Below, one piece after another: positions 49,136 through 57,813 of a DNA stretch of 64,000 nt (the first letter of the stretch is position 1; each line of letters opens with the position of its first letter). The position numbers were made by a program, and so were the translations under genes. The notes under the pieces were generated by a model, which was not told the origin of the DNA, searched no databases, and saw only the letters and a list, made by a program, of their open reading frames with translations. Source of the DNA: Auriscalpium vulgare (Eukaryota > Basidiomycota > Agaricomycetes > Russulales > Auriscalpiaceae); NCBI GenBank assembly GCA_019915015.1, contig JAHBBC010000010.1:1178001-1242000 (forward strand). The letters are read 5' to 3'.

Positions 49136-49722
49136 AGCGAGGAGCAGACTGACTGACCGGCGCGAACGGCGTCGTGGTGTGCTTCTCCGCGGCGAGCATG
49201 AGGACGGCGAGCACGAGCGCGGCGGTGATGAACATCTCGATGAACGTGCCCTGCGCGACGTTGACGCCCTGCGCGAGCGACGTGCTGGGGCCACAGCAGA
49301 TTTAGCAGCGGGCCTGGTCATCAGACATGCAACGCGCACTTTACTGAGAGCGGGCCTGGGGTCAACGCTAATATTAGCGCTGCGGCCGTGATGGCGCCGG
49401 CGAGCTGCGCGAGGGTGTACAGGGCGCAGCGCAGCGGGCCTATCACGCCGACGAGGAGCAACGCGAGGCTGACGTTCGGGTTGAACAGGCCGCCCGTGAC
49501 GCGGAAGAACAGCCACGCCGCCACGAGCAGGCTCAGGCCCATCGCGGTCGCCATGTACAGGACGTGCGTGAGCGCGCTCGCGGTGCCCGGCGTCGCGTTG
49601 CTCGCGGCGGCGGCGGCCTGGATGCCGCCGAGGCCGAGCAGCAGGAACACGGTCGTCCCGGCGTATTCGAGGAGCGCCGCGTGGATGTCGGCGGCGAGGG
49701 AGTTGGACAGTCGTCGGGGCAT
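48526..49722 (-). CDS. Aquaporin (MIP family) with NPN and NSA motifs; C-terminal frameshift
   Basis: Water/solute channel. Segments: LLEYAGTTVFLLLGLGGIQA (TM1), THVLYMATAMGLSLLVAAWL, half-helix 1 FRVTGGLFNPNVSLALLLVG, LYTLAQLAGAITAAALIL, GTFIEMFITAALVLAVLML, FAPIGIGLTLFSGHL, half-helix 2 YYTGAAMNSARAFGPAAV and YWVGPYLGALLAVAFYTLLK. The two canonical NPA boxes are NPN and NSA. The first in-frame ATG is 49720-49722, but RRYEY upstream resembles aquaporin N-termini, and an acceptor at about 49860 suggests a missed 5' exon. After splicing, LLKHYEYWDW matches the family, yet the expected tail (HQASVDADKSPPDPVDKLKK) is in another frame, so one base is gained or lost near 48690. Stop 48526 is that tail's; the uncorrected frame stops at 48369. 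One intron contains a 28-base homopolymer. Confidence 0.85.
49108..49135. repeat. 28-base G homopolymer inside an aquaporin intron
   Basis: Twenty-eight consecutive G on the plus strand, i.e. a poly-C run on the coding strand within the 87-nt intron 49071-49157. Flanked by GGGGG-A. On the coding strand it acts as part of a pyrimidine tract; the other strand can form G-quadruplex structure. The exact length may be limited by sequencing. Confidence 0.9.
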
Positions 49723-50003
49723 GGAGGAGGTGAGCAGCTGCGGCTCGATGGCACGCACCGCTGCCGCGCCGCGGTATTCATAGCGTCGCTCGAGCCGTCG
49801 CTCGAGGACGACTGCGTCAGACCAAGGCTGCCCAGCAGCGAGTGACGTCACGCCGTTCTAAGCGAGATGAAGCTGAGCAGGCCCATCGACAAAGAATGTT
49901 GGTGGTGCGATGTCGCTAGCGAGGCCAGCTATGCCTTGAATGGCCTGTACACGTTTCGTAGGTCCACGCCCCGGCAGCGCGCCTGCTCCTCTGAGCGCAT
50001 GTG

Positions 50004-50742
50004 TCATTCTCCGTCTCGCGAGGTTCTGTTTCTCTTCACTTGGCTCCTGTAGTCTTTCTGCTGTCTCCGCCGGGCCTTCTCCGCGCGCTCGAGCCCCCGC
50101 ACGCGCTCCGTCTGCTCTGCGGAGGGCTCGCTCCGTATGCCCCCCGCTGACGCCGTCACAATCAGGCTATGGAGCTGCGTGCGCCCGTCAGCGTCGTTGG
50201 CGCGCGCCCCGGAGCCCAGTCACGAACCTTAGATAGACAGTCGTCTATGTTGCGGGCCTGCGAGCGGTGCACGGTGGACGTAATGAGGATCGAGTGTGAC
50301 GACGCCGCGTAGGCGGGCTAGACGCGTGTATCAGCGGGGATGCGCAGGGTGTGGGACAGAACGAGGAGCCAGACCGATCTGCGCAGGGCATCTCGCGCCC
50401 AGAGGGGTACCCACGGCGCATCTGGCGAGCACCGCAGCGTGGCCTTGGTATTGACCTTGTTCACGTTCTGCTCCACGGGTCATGCGAGCCATCGTGTACT
50501 TAGTACGGGCGACGAACCTGTCCACCTGGGCCGGAGCTTCTGGAAAAGGAGAGCTCGACGAGGTCTTTCGGGATGGAGGCGGCCCTGAAGCGCGCGAGCC
50601 AGTCGCGGGCGGTCTTGGTGTCCTCGCTGTTGTCTAATCGAGGGAGGGCCGGGGGAAGGGGGAGCGCGCCGACGCCAGATCGAATGCCACGGCAGGGCAC
50701 GATGCAGAGGCCTCGCACCATCGGAGACCGGGCGAGGAGCAT
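50004..50742 (-). CDS. Mitochondrial GGQ-domain peptidyl-tRNA hydrolase (ICT1-like)
   Basis: Class-I release-factor-like protein that frees nascent chains from stalled mitoribosomes. Four exons, all joined at phase 0 (50742-50518, 50467-50375, 50317-50228, 50174-50004), give 192 residues. N-terminus MLLARSPMVRGLCIVPCRG is basic, hydrophobic and without acidic residues, fitting a mitochondrial presequence. Core: IPKDLVELSFSRSSGPGGQ with the catalytic GGQ exactly at the first splice junction, then NVNKVNTKATLRC, PWVPLWARDALRRS, PAYAASSHSILITSTVHRSQ, ARNIDDCLSKLHSLIVTA, and a basic tail (AEKARRRQQKDYRSQVKRNR) like the ribosome-anchoring tail of ICT1/ArfB. Stop 50004-50006. No single long frame shows this gene. 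Confidence 0.9.
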
Positions 50743-51222
50743 CCTGCAGACGCATACGACGATGGCAAGACGGACTGCACGTCACGCAGAGTCACCTAGG
50801 CCTGTCCAGACACGAACGCTTGAGGTTGCGACTCGGAAACGACGTGCGCTCATCACGTGCGCCGCCGGTGGCTCGGACCGTGGAACGAAGCTCTGGCACT
50901 GGCAAGCAGCGCGTCCGGTCAGCCCAGCACTGGAGGTGAATGCCCCCGACGGTCACACAGCGTGTCTTTCGCCGTGTCTCCAGCCTGCCAACCGCCGTTC
51001 TCTCTGCAAACTCCGGTATTATTTTCCCGCAGCTCGCCAGGCACTCCCGTCGGCGTCCCCGGAAATTGCCATCCTCCCGACGCACGTCGCTTGCCAGTCC
51101 GCGTCCTTACACCGACCCACGACAAGGCGCCCATAAGCCGTCACCGTGATCAACTGTCCGTAGCCAACGCTGACACCTCTGCACCGCAACTCGCCTCTGC
51201 GACCGCTGCATTTCCGCGCACG
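50743..51222. other. Divergent intergenic, ICT1-like gene / TMEM53 gene
   Basis: 480 bp with frames on both strands (up to 187 codons) but no recognised domain. Presumably promoters and 5' UTRs of the two flanking genes. Confidence 0.35.
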
Positions 51223-52453
51223 ATGGCTGCCTTGGGGACTTCGACGGCCCGGCAACCACAGCGTGTCGGCGAGATCGTTCTGCTGCTGCCACCAGTCGTC
51301 GAAGAACGTCTCCAGGACATCTCATCGAACCCTAATGACCCAACGTGAGCCCACAACGCTTCTGTGCCTCGCGCCCGACTCAGTCTCACGTCCCGCTCCC
51401 ATGTGCTCACCGTATGATCATCTCCCCACTCGTCTAGCCTGATCATCATATTTGGTTGGCGTATGTTTCTAGACTGTGCGCGCGCTGACTGACGCTGACG
51501 GGTCTATGTTGGTCAATCAAGTCGGGGCTCAAATGCCGCATTTGCTCAAGTATACCCAAGCCTACACGTTGCTCTATCCGCGCGCGACCCAGATCCTCGT
51601 GCGATCCCCACCATCTTTCTTTTTCAAGTCCGAACGTACCAAGGTCTGTTCCCACATGAATGACACCCCGGTCTTCTCAACACGGCGCTGATGGAATCGA
51701 ATGCCTGCATTATCACCACCGCTACTATTCGTTTGCGCGCCATGCGAACAGCGAAGCCTTCTCAATCCCGTCATTGATGCACTGAAAGCGTTCGGATATT
51801 ATGGCTCGTCCGACGGCAACTCCACGGTGTCCCGCGGAATCCTGATCCACGCATTTTCGAACGGTACGTCAGAAACACACTTACGGGATATCATGTATGC
51901 AGCCCTGACCTCCCACTTGCCACGCTATCTCCGCCTCAGGCGGAGCGTATGCGCTGGCCACGCTCTCCCAGGCCCTCGCTCCGTCCGCGACCCCAGCGCA
52001 CATCCCCTTCGCCCTGGTCCTCGACTCTGCCCCCGGCAGGGGCACCCGCAGAATCGCTGTCCGCGCATTCACCGTCCAGATACAGCCTGCTCTCCTCCGC
52101 TATCTCGCTATCGCCTTCTTCTCGTGTCTCTACTATGTCATCGCGTTCATAGAGGTGGTTTTACGGACGGAGCCCCCATAGAATATGCCCGGCGAGTCTT
52201 GGGCAACCCGGCGTTCCTCCCGTGGACAGACGTGGCCACGCCTCGGCTCTACGTGTACTCGAACGTCGACGAGCTCGTCCCGTCCGACGCGGTGGAGAAC
52301 CATGCCGATGAAGCGGAGGCGACCGGGGTGTCTGTCCACAGACTACCGTTCGAAGGCACCGCTCATGTGGCACACATGCGGTCCGACCCCGACAGATATT
52401 GGGGGGCAATCAAGCAACTCTGGAAGAAAGCAGGGGAGGGTCGTTCACCATGA
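51223..52453 (+). CDS. TMEM53/DUF829 alpha/beta-hydrolase-like protein
   Basis: Member of the DUF829 family (animal TMEM53), nuclear-envelope or ER associated; enzymatic role unproven. ATG 51223 (MAALGTSTARQPQRVGEIVL). Joined exons: LIIIFGW|LGAQMPHLLKYTQAYTLLYP, ATQILVRSPPSFFFKSE, LLNPVIDALKAFGYYGSSDG, ILIHAFSNGGAYALATLSQA (the family's H-x-F-S-N-G-G elbow, Ser in nucleophile position), HIPFALVLDSAPGRGT, ALLRYLAIAFFSCLYYVIAF and, in a shifted frame, IEYARRVLGNPAFLPW, RLYVYSNVDELVPSDAVENH and LPFEGTAHVAHMRSDPDRYW. Stop 52451-52453. The frame changes near 52165 around a CCCCC run; a very short intron or a one-base indel would explain it. Confidence 0.85.
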
Positions 52454-53855
52454 CGGGTCTATAAAATGTTGGGCGCCATAATCTATCGGATAGTTCGATG
52501 TGATGCGTGTCATTGAAGTGCCCGCAGAACTACCTCTTGTACGAGGCAGACAACCGAATGAACAAGAACGCCGCACACATGTATTCGTTCATGTTACAGT
52601 ACTCGGTACAGATGATATACATGATCGACGATAGGAGGTTGGACTGACCTTTGAGGCTCCATGCTAGCTGGGCGGAGACAGGCGCCATGTACTGCAAGAA
52701 AACGACGGGTAAGCGGCGGATACACAAATTCTTGAGCGCGAGGAAAGTCAGTATAGCAGGAAATACAATCACGGCCGAAGCTCAGGAACAGCTTCTAGTT
52801 GATTATTTTTACTGAAATCATCGTACACTACAGTAGCACAGGAAGAGACAACGTACAGATAGGTCCGGAGTCACGGCGGGCTTTCAAAGCAGGGTAGCAA
52901 ACTGCGCGTTCGAGATGTCAGCGAGCTGTCGACATGAAGGATAGATAGAGCAAGGGGAATCAGAGGGGGTGCCCGAAAAAATGAGCTGTGGCGGGCACTT
53001 TCGGCAGTGATGATACGAAGACCGTCGTGATGAAACATCATACAAGGAGCGTGCAGACACACGTCAACATGAACGAGGATGAGCTACTCACCATTCATGT
53101 CCGTCAACATCGGCAGCTGACTCCTGTCGCGCGGAAGATGCGAGCCCTGGATGTCTGCGAAGAAGATGTCAGAACTGCGATCAAAGACAAGCGACGATCG
53201 AAGATCAGTGAAGAAAAAACAGCCATGTTTCGTCGTCAAATCCCCACAAAGATATGTGAGGTCAGGCGGTAAATCCATAAGGAGCATCATAAGATGTTGG
53301 GCAGGATGCGAAACTCACCAATGATGCCGCCATGAACTCAGACACAAACCCTAGCGCAAAGTACAGTCAGCACGCTACTCGGGCGGAGTATGACAGAAGC
53401 GAGAGTTCAGGATATAAAAGAATATAAGCATAGAGCTGCGCTCTCATATACTCTAGTTTGAATGATTGTGATCATCGTGAAACGGCAGGGTGGAAGCGAG
53501 TATGGATGATGTCGACAAGGGCTCACCCGTTCAAGAAGCGCAAGGACTCAGATCCATCTCGTCCTGGAAGGAGAACGAGTCAGTCAGAGGTCGATGACGG
53601 AGAGGCGAAAACCGATCAGTGTAACTATGACAAAAGGAAATCCTCGCGCCGCCGAATAGGTAGGACGACGGCGCTCGCGTAAACATAAAATGATCATCGC
53701 GCCGTGAACGAGACACACGAATAGAGAGACTCACAGATGGAGAGCCAGACGGGTGAGCGACGAAAAGAAGAGCGTGGCAAAGTTTTCAACTGGCGAGCCG
53801 CTTTAGGGCAGGCGCGTCGGCCCGGTGACCGTGTCGCCCTCTCTTGCTCCGCCCC
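52454..53855. other. 1.4-kb interval with splice-like signals but no coherent frame
   Basis: On the minus strand, several short segments are each followed by a strong donor and preceded by a pyrimidine-rich AG: for example GTGAGT after GGCGGCATCATTG near 53318, GTGAGTAG near 53092, GTACGTTG near 52855. The segments between do not join into one reading frame in any combination I tried, and an 80-codon membrane-like frame (52530-52772, MIVFPAILTFLALKNLC...) stands alone. Either a decayed multi-exon gene or a spliced non-coding transcript. Confidence 0.35.
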
Positions 53856-55130
53856 ATGTCGCGTCTCTCCATCTCTCTTGCGAGTCGCGGTCTTCGCTCT
53901 CAGCGTCCTGCAGCTCGTCATCTCGGTTGCCCACAAAGTCAGGACCTTCGACCTCATCCTCAAGGCCAGTGCACTTACTTTGCCGACTTCTCGCAGGATA
54001 TCTATCCACCCGCATCGTACCTGTCGACCTTCATTACGATGTCGTTCCCCCAGCAGACGGCTCCAAGACGGACAAGCCTCTCGTGATTCTCCATGGGCTT
54101 TTGTGCGTGCCCCCTGTCGCGTCAGCCGCTCCCGTACTAAAGGCACTGGCAGCGGCATGAAGCGCAATTGGCATTCCCTGTCCAAGGCTTTCAGCAGGGA
54201 TTTGAAGAGGCCCGTATATGCGCTGGTCAGTGCATTTGTCTCTACCACTGTATGGCTGTTCATAATTCATAGGACCTGCGCAACCACGGTACCTCGCCCC
54301 ATGTGGAACCGATGACATACGAGGCGATGGCGTCAGACGTCCTTCACTTCTGCGAAAAGCACTCGTTGACGAACGTTTCTCTGCTCGGACACTCTATGTG
54401 CGTACATCTCAGTAGAGGCGCTTCTGTGTCCTGATCACGGCTCTCGTAGGGGCGGAAAAGTGGCCATGGCAGTCGCGTTATCACCATCCCTGCCTCAAGA
54501 CCTTCTGGCTCATCTCATCGTAGCCGACATCGCACCTTCGCGCGGAAGTCTCTCCTCAGAGTTTCAGGGCTACGTAGAGGCCATGAACAAGATCGAAGCA
54601 AGCAGGGTTTCCTCGCGCAAAGAAGCTCAGGAAATATTGGCTCCTTACGAAGACGTGCGGTAGCCTGCCTAGTATCAGTCTGCCCTCTCACTCGCTCCTC
54701 ACCAGGATGCCATGACCCGGGCGTTTCTCCTAACGAACATCGATGCCAAATCGAGTCCCCTGAAGTTCCAAGTTCCCCTGCATATAATTGGACCAGCTAT
54801 CCGCGATATTGGCTGGTTCCCGCATGAACCGCAGGACGCGACGTGGAACGGCAAGACTCTCTTCATCAAGGGAAGCAAGAGCAACTATATCAACAAGAAC
54901 AACCTCCCGTTAGCGAAGCAATTCTTCCCTAACATGTCTCTGGAGATCCTCGAGGCGGGCCATTGGGGTGAGTTTACTTGCGCCCTCAAGCGAGCTCGTC
55001 TAACAGCTATCTTTGCCAGTGCATGCTGAGAAGTAAGTCACGTCCCTGGATTCTGTAGCCCTGACTGATTCGTCTGTTCAGGCCGAATGAGTTCCGGAAG
55101 ATGGTCACCGACTTTGTCACCGCGTCATAG
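53856..55130 (+). CDS. Mitochondrial alpha/beta hydrolase, ABHD11/Imo32 type
   Basis: Serine hydrolase of the ABHD11 family, which acts in the mitochondrial matrix. ATG 53856: MSRLSISLASRGLRSQRPAA, a basic Ser/Arg-rich presequence. Joined core: YLSTRIVPVDLHYDVVPPAD, KPLVILHGL, intron with a TACTAAA-like branch site near 54136, GMKRNWHSLSKAFSRDLKRP, VYALDLRNHGTSPH, MTYEAMASDVLHFCEKHSL, the nucleophile elbow LLGHSMGGKVAMAVAL (split by an intron after GHSM), HLIVADIAPSRGSLSSEFQG, FLLTNI, GKTLFIKGSKSNYINKNNLP and LEILEAGHWVHAEKPNEFRK with the catalytic His. TAG 55128-55130. The first one or two introns, between the presequence and YLSTRIV, are not resolved with confidence. Confidence 0.88.
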
Positions 55131-55240
55131 GTAGAGCACCGACATCCGTTTCCCGTCGCCAATAATATTTCACGTCACTAGAAGCATCCACAATATTATT
55201 AACAATAACATTCTACGCAGCGCGATGACCAGGGCAGGAA

Positions 55241-56788
55241 TCAGAGGGCAAACCCGGCGCCGTCCCCAACAACGGCGTCGACGACGTCGTAGTCATGGCC
55301 CGCCAGCCAGTTCCCAGCGTCGAGGGAAGCGTCGAGCAGCGAGATGATGTCGTCCAGCTGCGGCGATCGCCGTCTGGTGTCCGGCAGGGCTTCTTCATAT
55401 TCGCGAGCACGGACTTCGGTCTCGCTCGGTGGCCGAGTCTGTGCCAGCCCGAGCTTCTGCGCCAGGAGCAGCGGGCGCAGACCTGACTGGCGGCGCTCTG
55501 CGAACAAGGAGCCGACCGAAGAGCGAGCTGACCCATCTGTCGACGACGTGAACCTCGCCCGAGCGATGGAGCGGAGATAGTCTCTGTCGGCCAGTGTCTC
55601 GGGGTCGTCCTCTGTCGTCGAACGCAGACTGGCTCGTACTGACGGAGATGGCGACATCGACAGCGGGGCCGTGTGAGGGATGGACGGCAGCACCGGGGAC
55701 GAGAACGAGAAGATGCCGTGCGCTTGGTACATGGCTCTGCGCTTCCGTGCGTTCTCAGTCGCTCTCACCCTTCTGTCCTTCGGCGTCGCCGGGCCTGACG
55801 GGCTTGGAGGCGGCGCCACGTACGCGGGCTTTGGTTCCTCGAATGGACCGAAGACTGACGTTCCGTAGATGTTGAGACCCGAACTGACTGGCTTCGAGCG
55901 TGGAGGCGTCCTAGAAGCAGCTCCGTGCTTGTTGGACCTGACGCTGGACCTGGCGGGTACGTGTCTATTGTAATGTGAGATGTCGTATATGTTGCCGATC
56001 GCCGCGCCGACGTCTTCTTGAATGTAGGACTGCCCGTACGTGGAGAACGGATCCGCGTCTTCAAAATCCGGGCCTGTGCTGGCCGGGGGGCTGGGAGTCG
56101 TGCGACCCACGAAGCTGGACAGGCGTCGAATCCCCGCTCCGCCGGACGTGAAGAATGGCGACAGCGGGCTCAGGCTTGACGAGAAGGATCGGATCGGAGG
56201 CGGCGATGTGAAGACCTTTCCGCCGCGGAAGTTCCTGCGCTCCGCAAGGGAGCTCCCGCCGTGCTCAGCGCCTGGGGCAGGATACAGCGCCTCGTCGGGA
56301 GACGGGGCGTAGGGCGTCGGAGGGAGCGAGGACTCGGTGGAAAGCGTCGGCGAGGTGGTGTGGGTAGGGGATAGCACTGGCGTCGACATCCAAGCTCCTA
56401 GGTGTGGACGTTCCGCGACGCTGTCTCTGAGGAGAGTGTGGCCCGTGGATATGCCCAGGGAAGCCAGCGGTGCAGTGTTCGCATGCGGAGATGGAGCCTG
56501 AAGATCAGCAACGACGACAGGCAGAGCGGAGCGCTTCGACGCCAAAGCAGGCTTCTTCAAGCGGTGCAGGAGCCTTGCCTTGGTTTTCAAGTTGCGGGCG
56601 TGGCTGTTTCTGGGGAGCGGCGCGGCGGGAACAGGCCGGCGGTCGCATCGGGGGCGGGCGGCGGGCGGCGCAGTAGTGGCGGCTTCCAAGTCTGTGTCGA
56701 TGGGCGCGGCGGTCTGCAGAAGGGCGGAGGTGCGAAGCCAGAGAGAGCGAAAAAGAGCGAGTATGTGTTTCAAAAGAATGTGGGGCAT
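55241..56788 (-). CDS. Hypothetical protein, single exon, Ser/Pro-rich
   Basis: An intronless 515-codon frame starting ATG 56786-56788 (MPHILLKHILALFRSLWLRT), unusual in this intron-rich window. The first 25 residues are hydrophobic/basic (possible signal or membrane anchor); then basic stretches (NLKTKARLLHRLKKPALASK), GIRRLSSFVGRTTPSPPA, DISHYNRHVPARSSVRSNK, NARKRRAMYQAHGIFSFSSP and a C-terminus SPQLDDIISLLDASLDAGNW. Codon use and repeated Ser-Pro sites look like a real disordered regulatory protein. I do not recognise the family. Convergent with the ABHD11-type gene, 110 bp apart. Confidence 0.68.
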   Translation of the reverse strand: MPHILLKHILALFRSLWLRTSALLQTAAPIDTDLEAATTAPPAARPRCDRRPVPAAPLPRNSHARNLKTKARLLHRLKKPALASKRSALPVVVADLQAPSPHANTAPLASLGISTGHTLLRDSVAERPHLGAWMSTPVLSPTHTTSPTLSTESSLPPTPYAPSPDEALYPAPGAEHGGSSLAERRNFRGGKVFTSPPPIRSFSSSLSPLSPFFTSGGAGIRRLSSFVGRTTPSPPASTGPDFEDADPFSTYGQSYIQEDVGAAIGNIYDISHYNRHVPARSSVRSNKHGAASRTPPRSKPVSSGLNIYGTSVFGPFEEPKPAYVAPPPSPSGPATPKDRRVRATENARKRRAMYQAHGIFSFSSPVLPSIPHTAPLSMSPSPSVRASLRSTTEDDPETLADRDYLRSIARARFTSSTDGSARSSVGSLFAERRQSGLRPLLLAQKLGLAQTRPPSETEVRAREYEEALPDTRRRSPQLDDIISLLDASLDAGNWLAGHDYDVVDAVVGDGAGFAL

Positions 56789-57255
56789 AGCGATAGCTCA
56801 ATGGGATGGACAGCGACGGCGGAACGAACGAGAGCGTGCACCGTCAGCCGCCCACGCGAACATGCGGACCCGGCAGGATGCATTCCATCCTCCACACCAC
56901 GCAGCGCCGTTCAGCCGGATCCTGCTCCTCCCTCGCCTCGTTCGCACTGGACTCTTCGCTCCGGACGCTCGCACCCACAAGTCTCTTGAGCCCATTCTGG
57001 GTGCAATTATACCGCTGGAAAATCAGCGTTTTTCTTGCGAACAACATGCGTTACAGTTGCTTATGATTGCTCAGAACCGACTGAGGGGCCGTAAGGTTGA
57101 CGTTCGTCGCCCCGCACAATTGAGACCGATGGTCAGATGATGTTTGGCACCATGTTACACGGTAGGTCAGAAGTGTTGCTTGTCGAGTCAGAGAACGTTT
57201 GCGATTGTTCTCGAGCCCCTTCATGACATTGACAAATCCATGACAACTCATAACC
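56789..57255. other. Intergenic upstream of the hypothetical gene and the tRNA
   Basis: Frames on both strands without recognised motifs. Presumably contains the promoter of the minus-strand gene starting at 56788. Confidence 0.35.
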
Positions 57256-57353
57256 TCCGGTATGGTGTAACGGCTAACATTGCCGCCTTTCAACTTGCAT
57301 GACACATGTAATCAGAGTGCGCGGCAGCTCGGGGTTCGATTCCCCGTACCGGA
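57256..57353 (+). tRNA. tRNA-Glu (UUC) with a 27-nt intron
   Basis: Cloverleaf by eye: acceptor stem TCCGGTA (57256-57262) pairs with TACCGGA (57347-57353); D arm GTG...CAT; anticodon stem GCCGC (57282-57286) pairs with GCGGC (57321-57325); loop C-T-TTC-A-(intron)-C with anticodon TTC at 57289-57291; intron 57293-57319, directly after position 37 as in nuclear tRNA introns; T arm CGGGG-TTCGATT-CCCCG. Internal promoter boxes A (TGGTGTAACGG) and B (GGTTCGATTCC) are both intact. CCA is not encoded, as usual for a eukaryotic nuclear tRNA. Confidence 0.94.
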
Positions 57354-57376
57354 ATGTCATCAGTATGCACCTCTGC

Positions 57377-57385
57377 TTTTTTTTT
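57377..57385 (+). terminator. RNA polymerase III terminator
   Basis: Run of nine T, 24 nt downstream of the tRNA-Glu 3' end. Confidence 0.8.
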
Positions 57386-57813
57386 GATTTCGGGTCGCTT
57401 TTCCTTCCCGTAAATACAGCAGTGCAAAAAAAGGTAAGCGGGCCGGCGATCTGAGCAGTATTGCTGTCTTCAAGCAACGGCTTCGCACTATTTATTGCAT
57501 TACCACGATATAATCCACTGCGTCTTCGGATATCAGCCACAGGCCCGCCCGTCAGCCCCCCATCCCAACCAACGCATCCGAACAGCATAGTATTATAGCG
57601 CAATTAGTGTGAATAAACGAACATGATCAAAGCAAAGTGCACAGCGCGACAAAGTACGATATATCATAGCCACAACAGACAGCAGCAAAGCAAAGCAAGC
57701 AAGAATCGACAGCAGCAAAATCACAGCAAAAAATCAGCAATATAACAAATGCGTACATGAAATAAGATGGGGGTTCCGTCAGCAGTCATATGAATATTAT
57801 CGCAGCCTCAGCC
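57386..57813. other. AT-richer intergenic, 3' flank of forkhead gene
   Basis: Low-complexity AGCAAAG/CAGCAAAA stretch around 57630-57745. No gene seen; likely 3' UTR of the minus-strand forkhead gene. Confidence 0.4.

Noticed and set aside
53280..53340. Oligopeptide-transporter remnant suggested by GFVSEFMAAS
   Set aside because: Neighbouring segments give no further transporter motif and no joinable frame; one short match is not enough.
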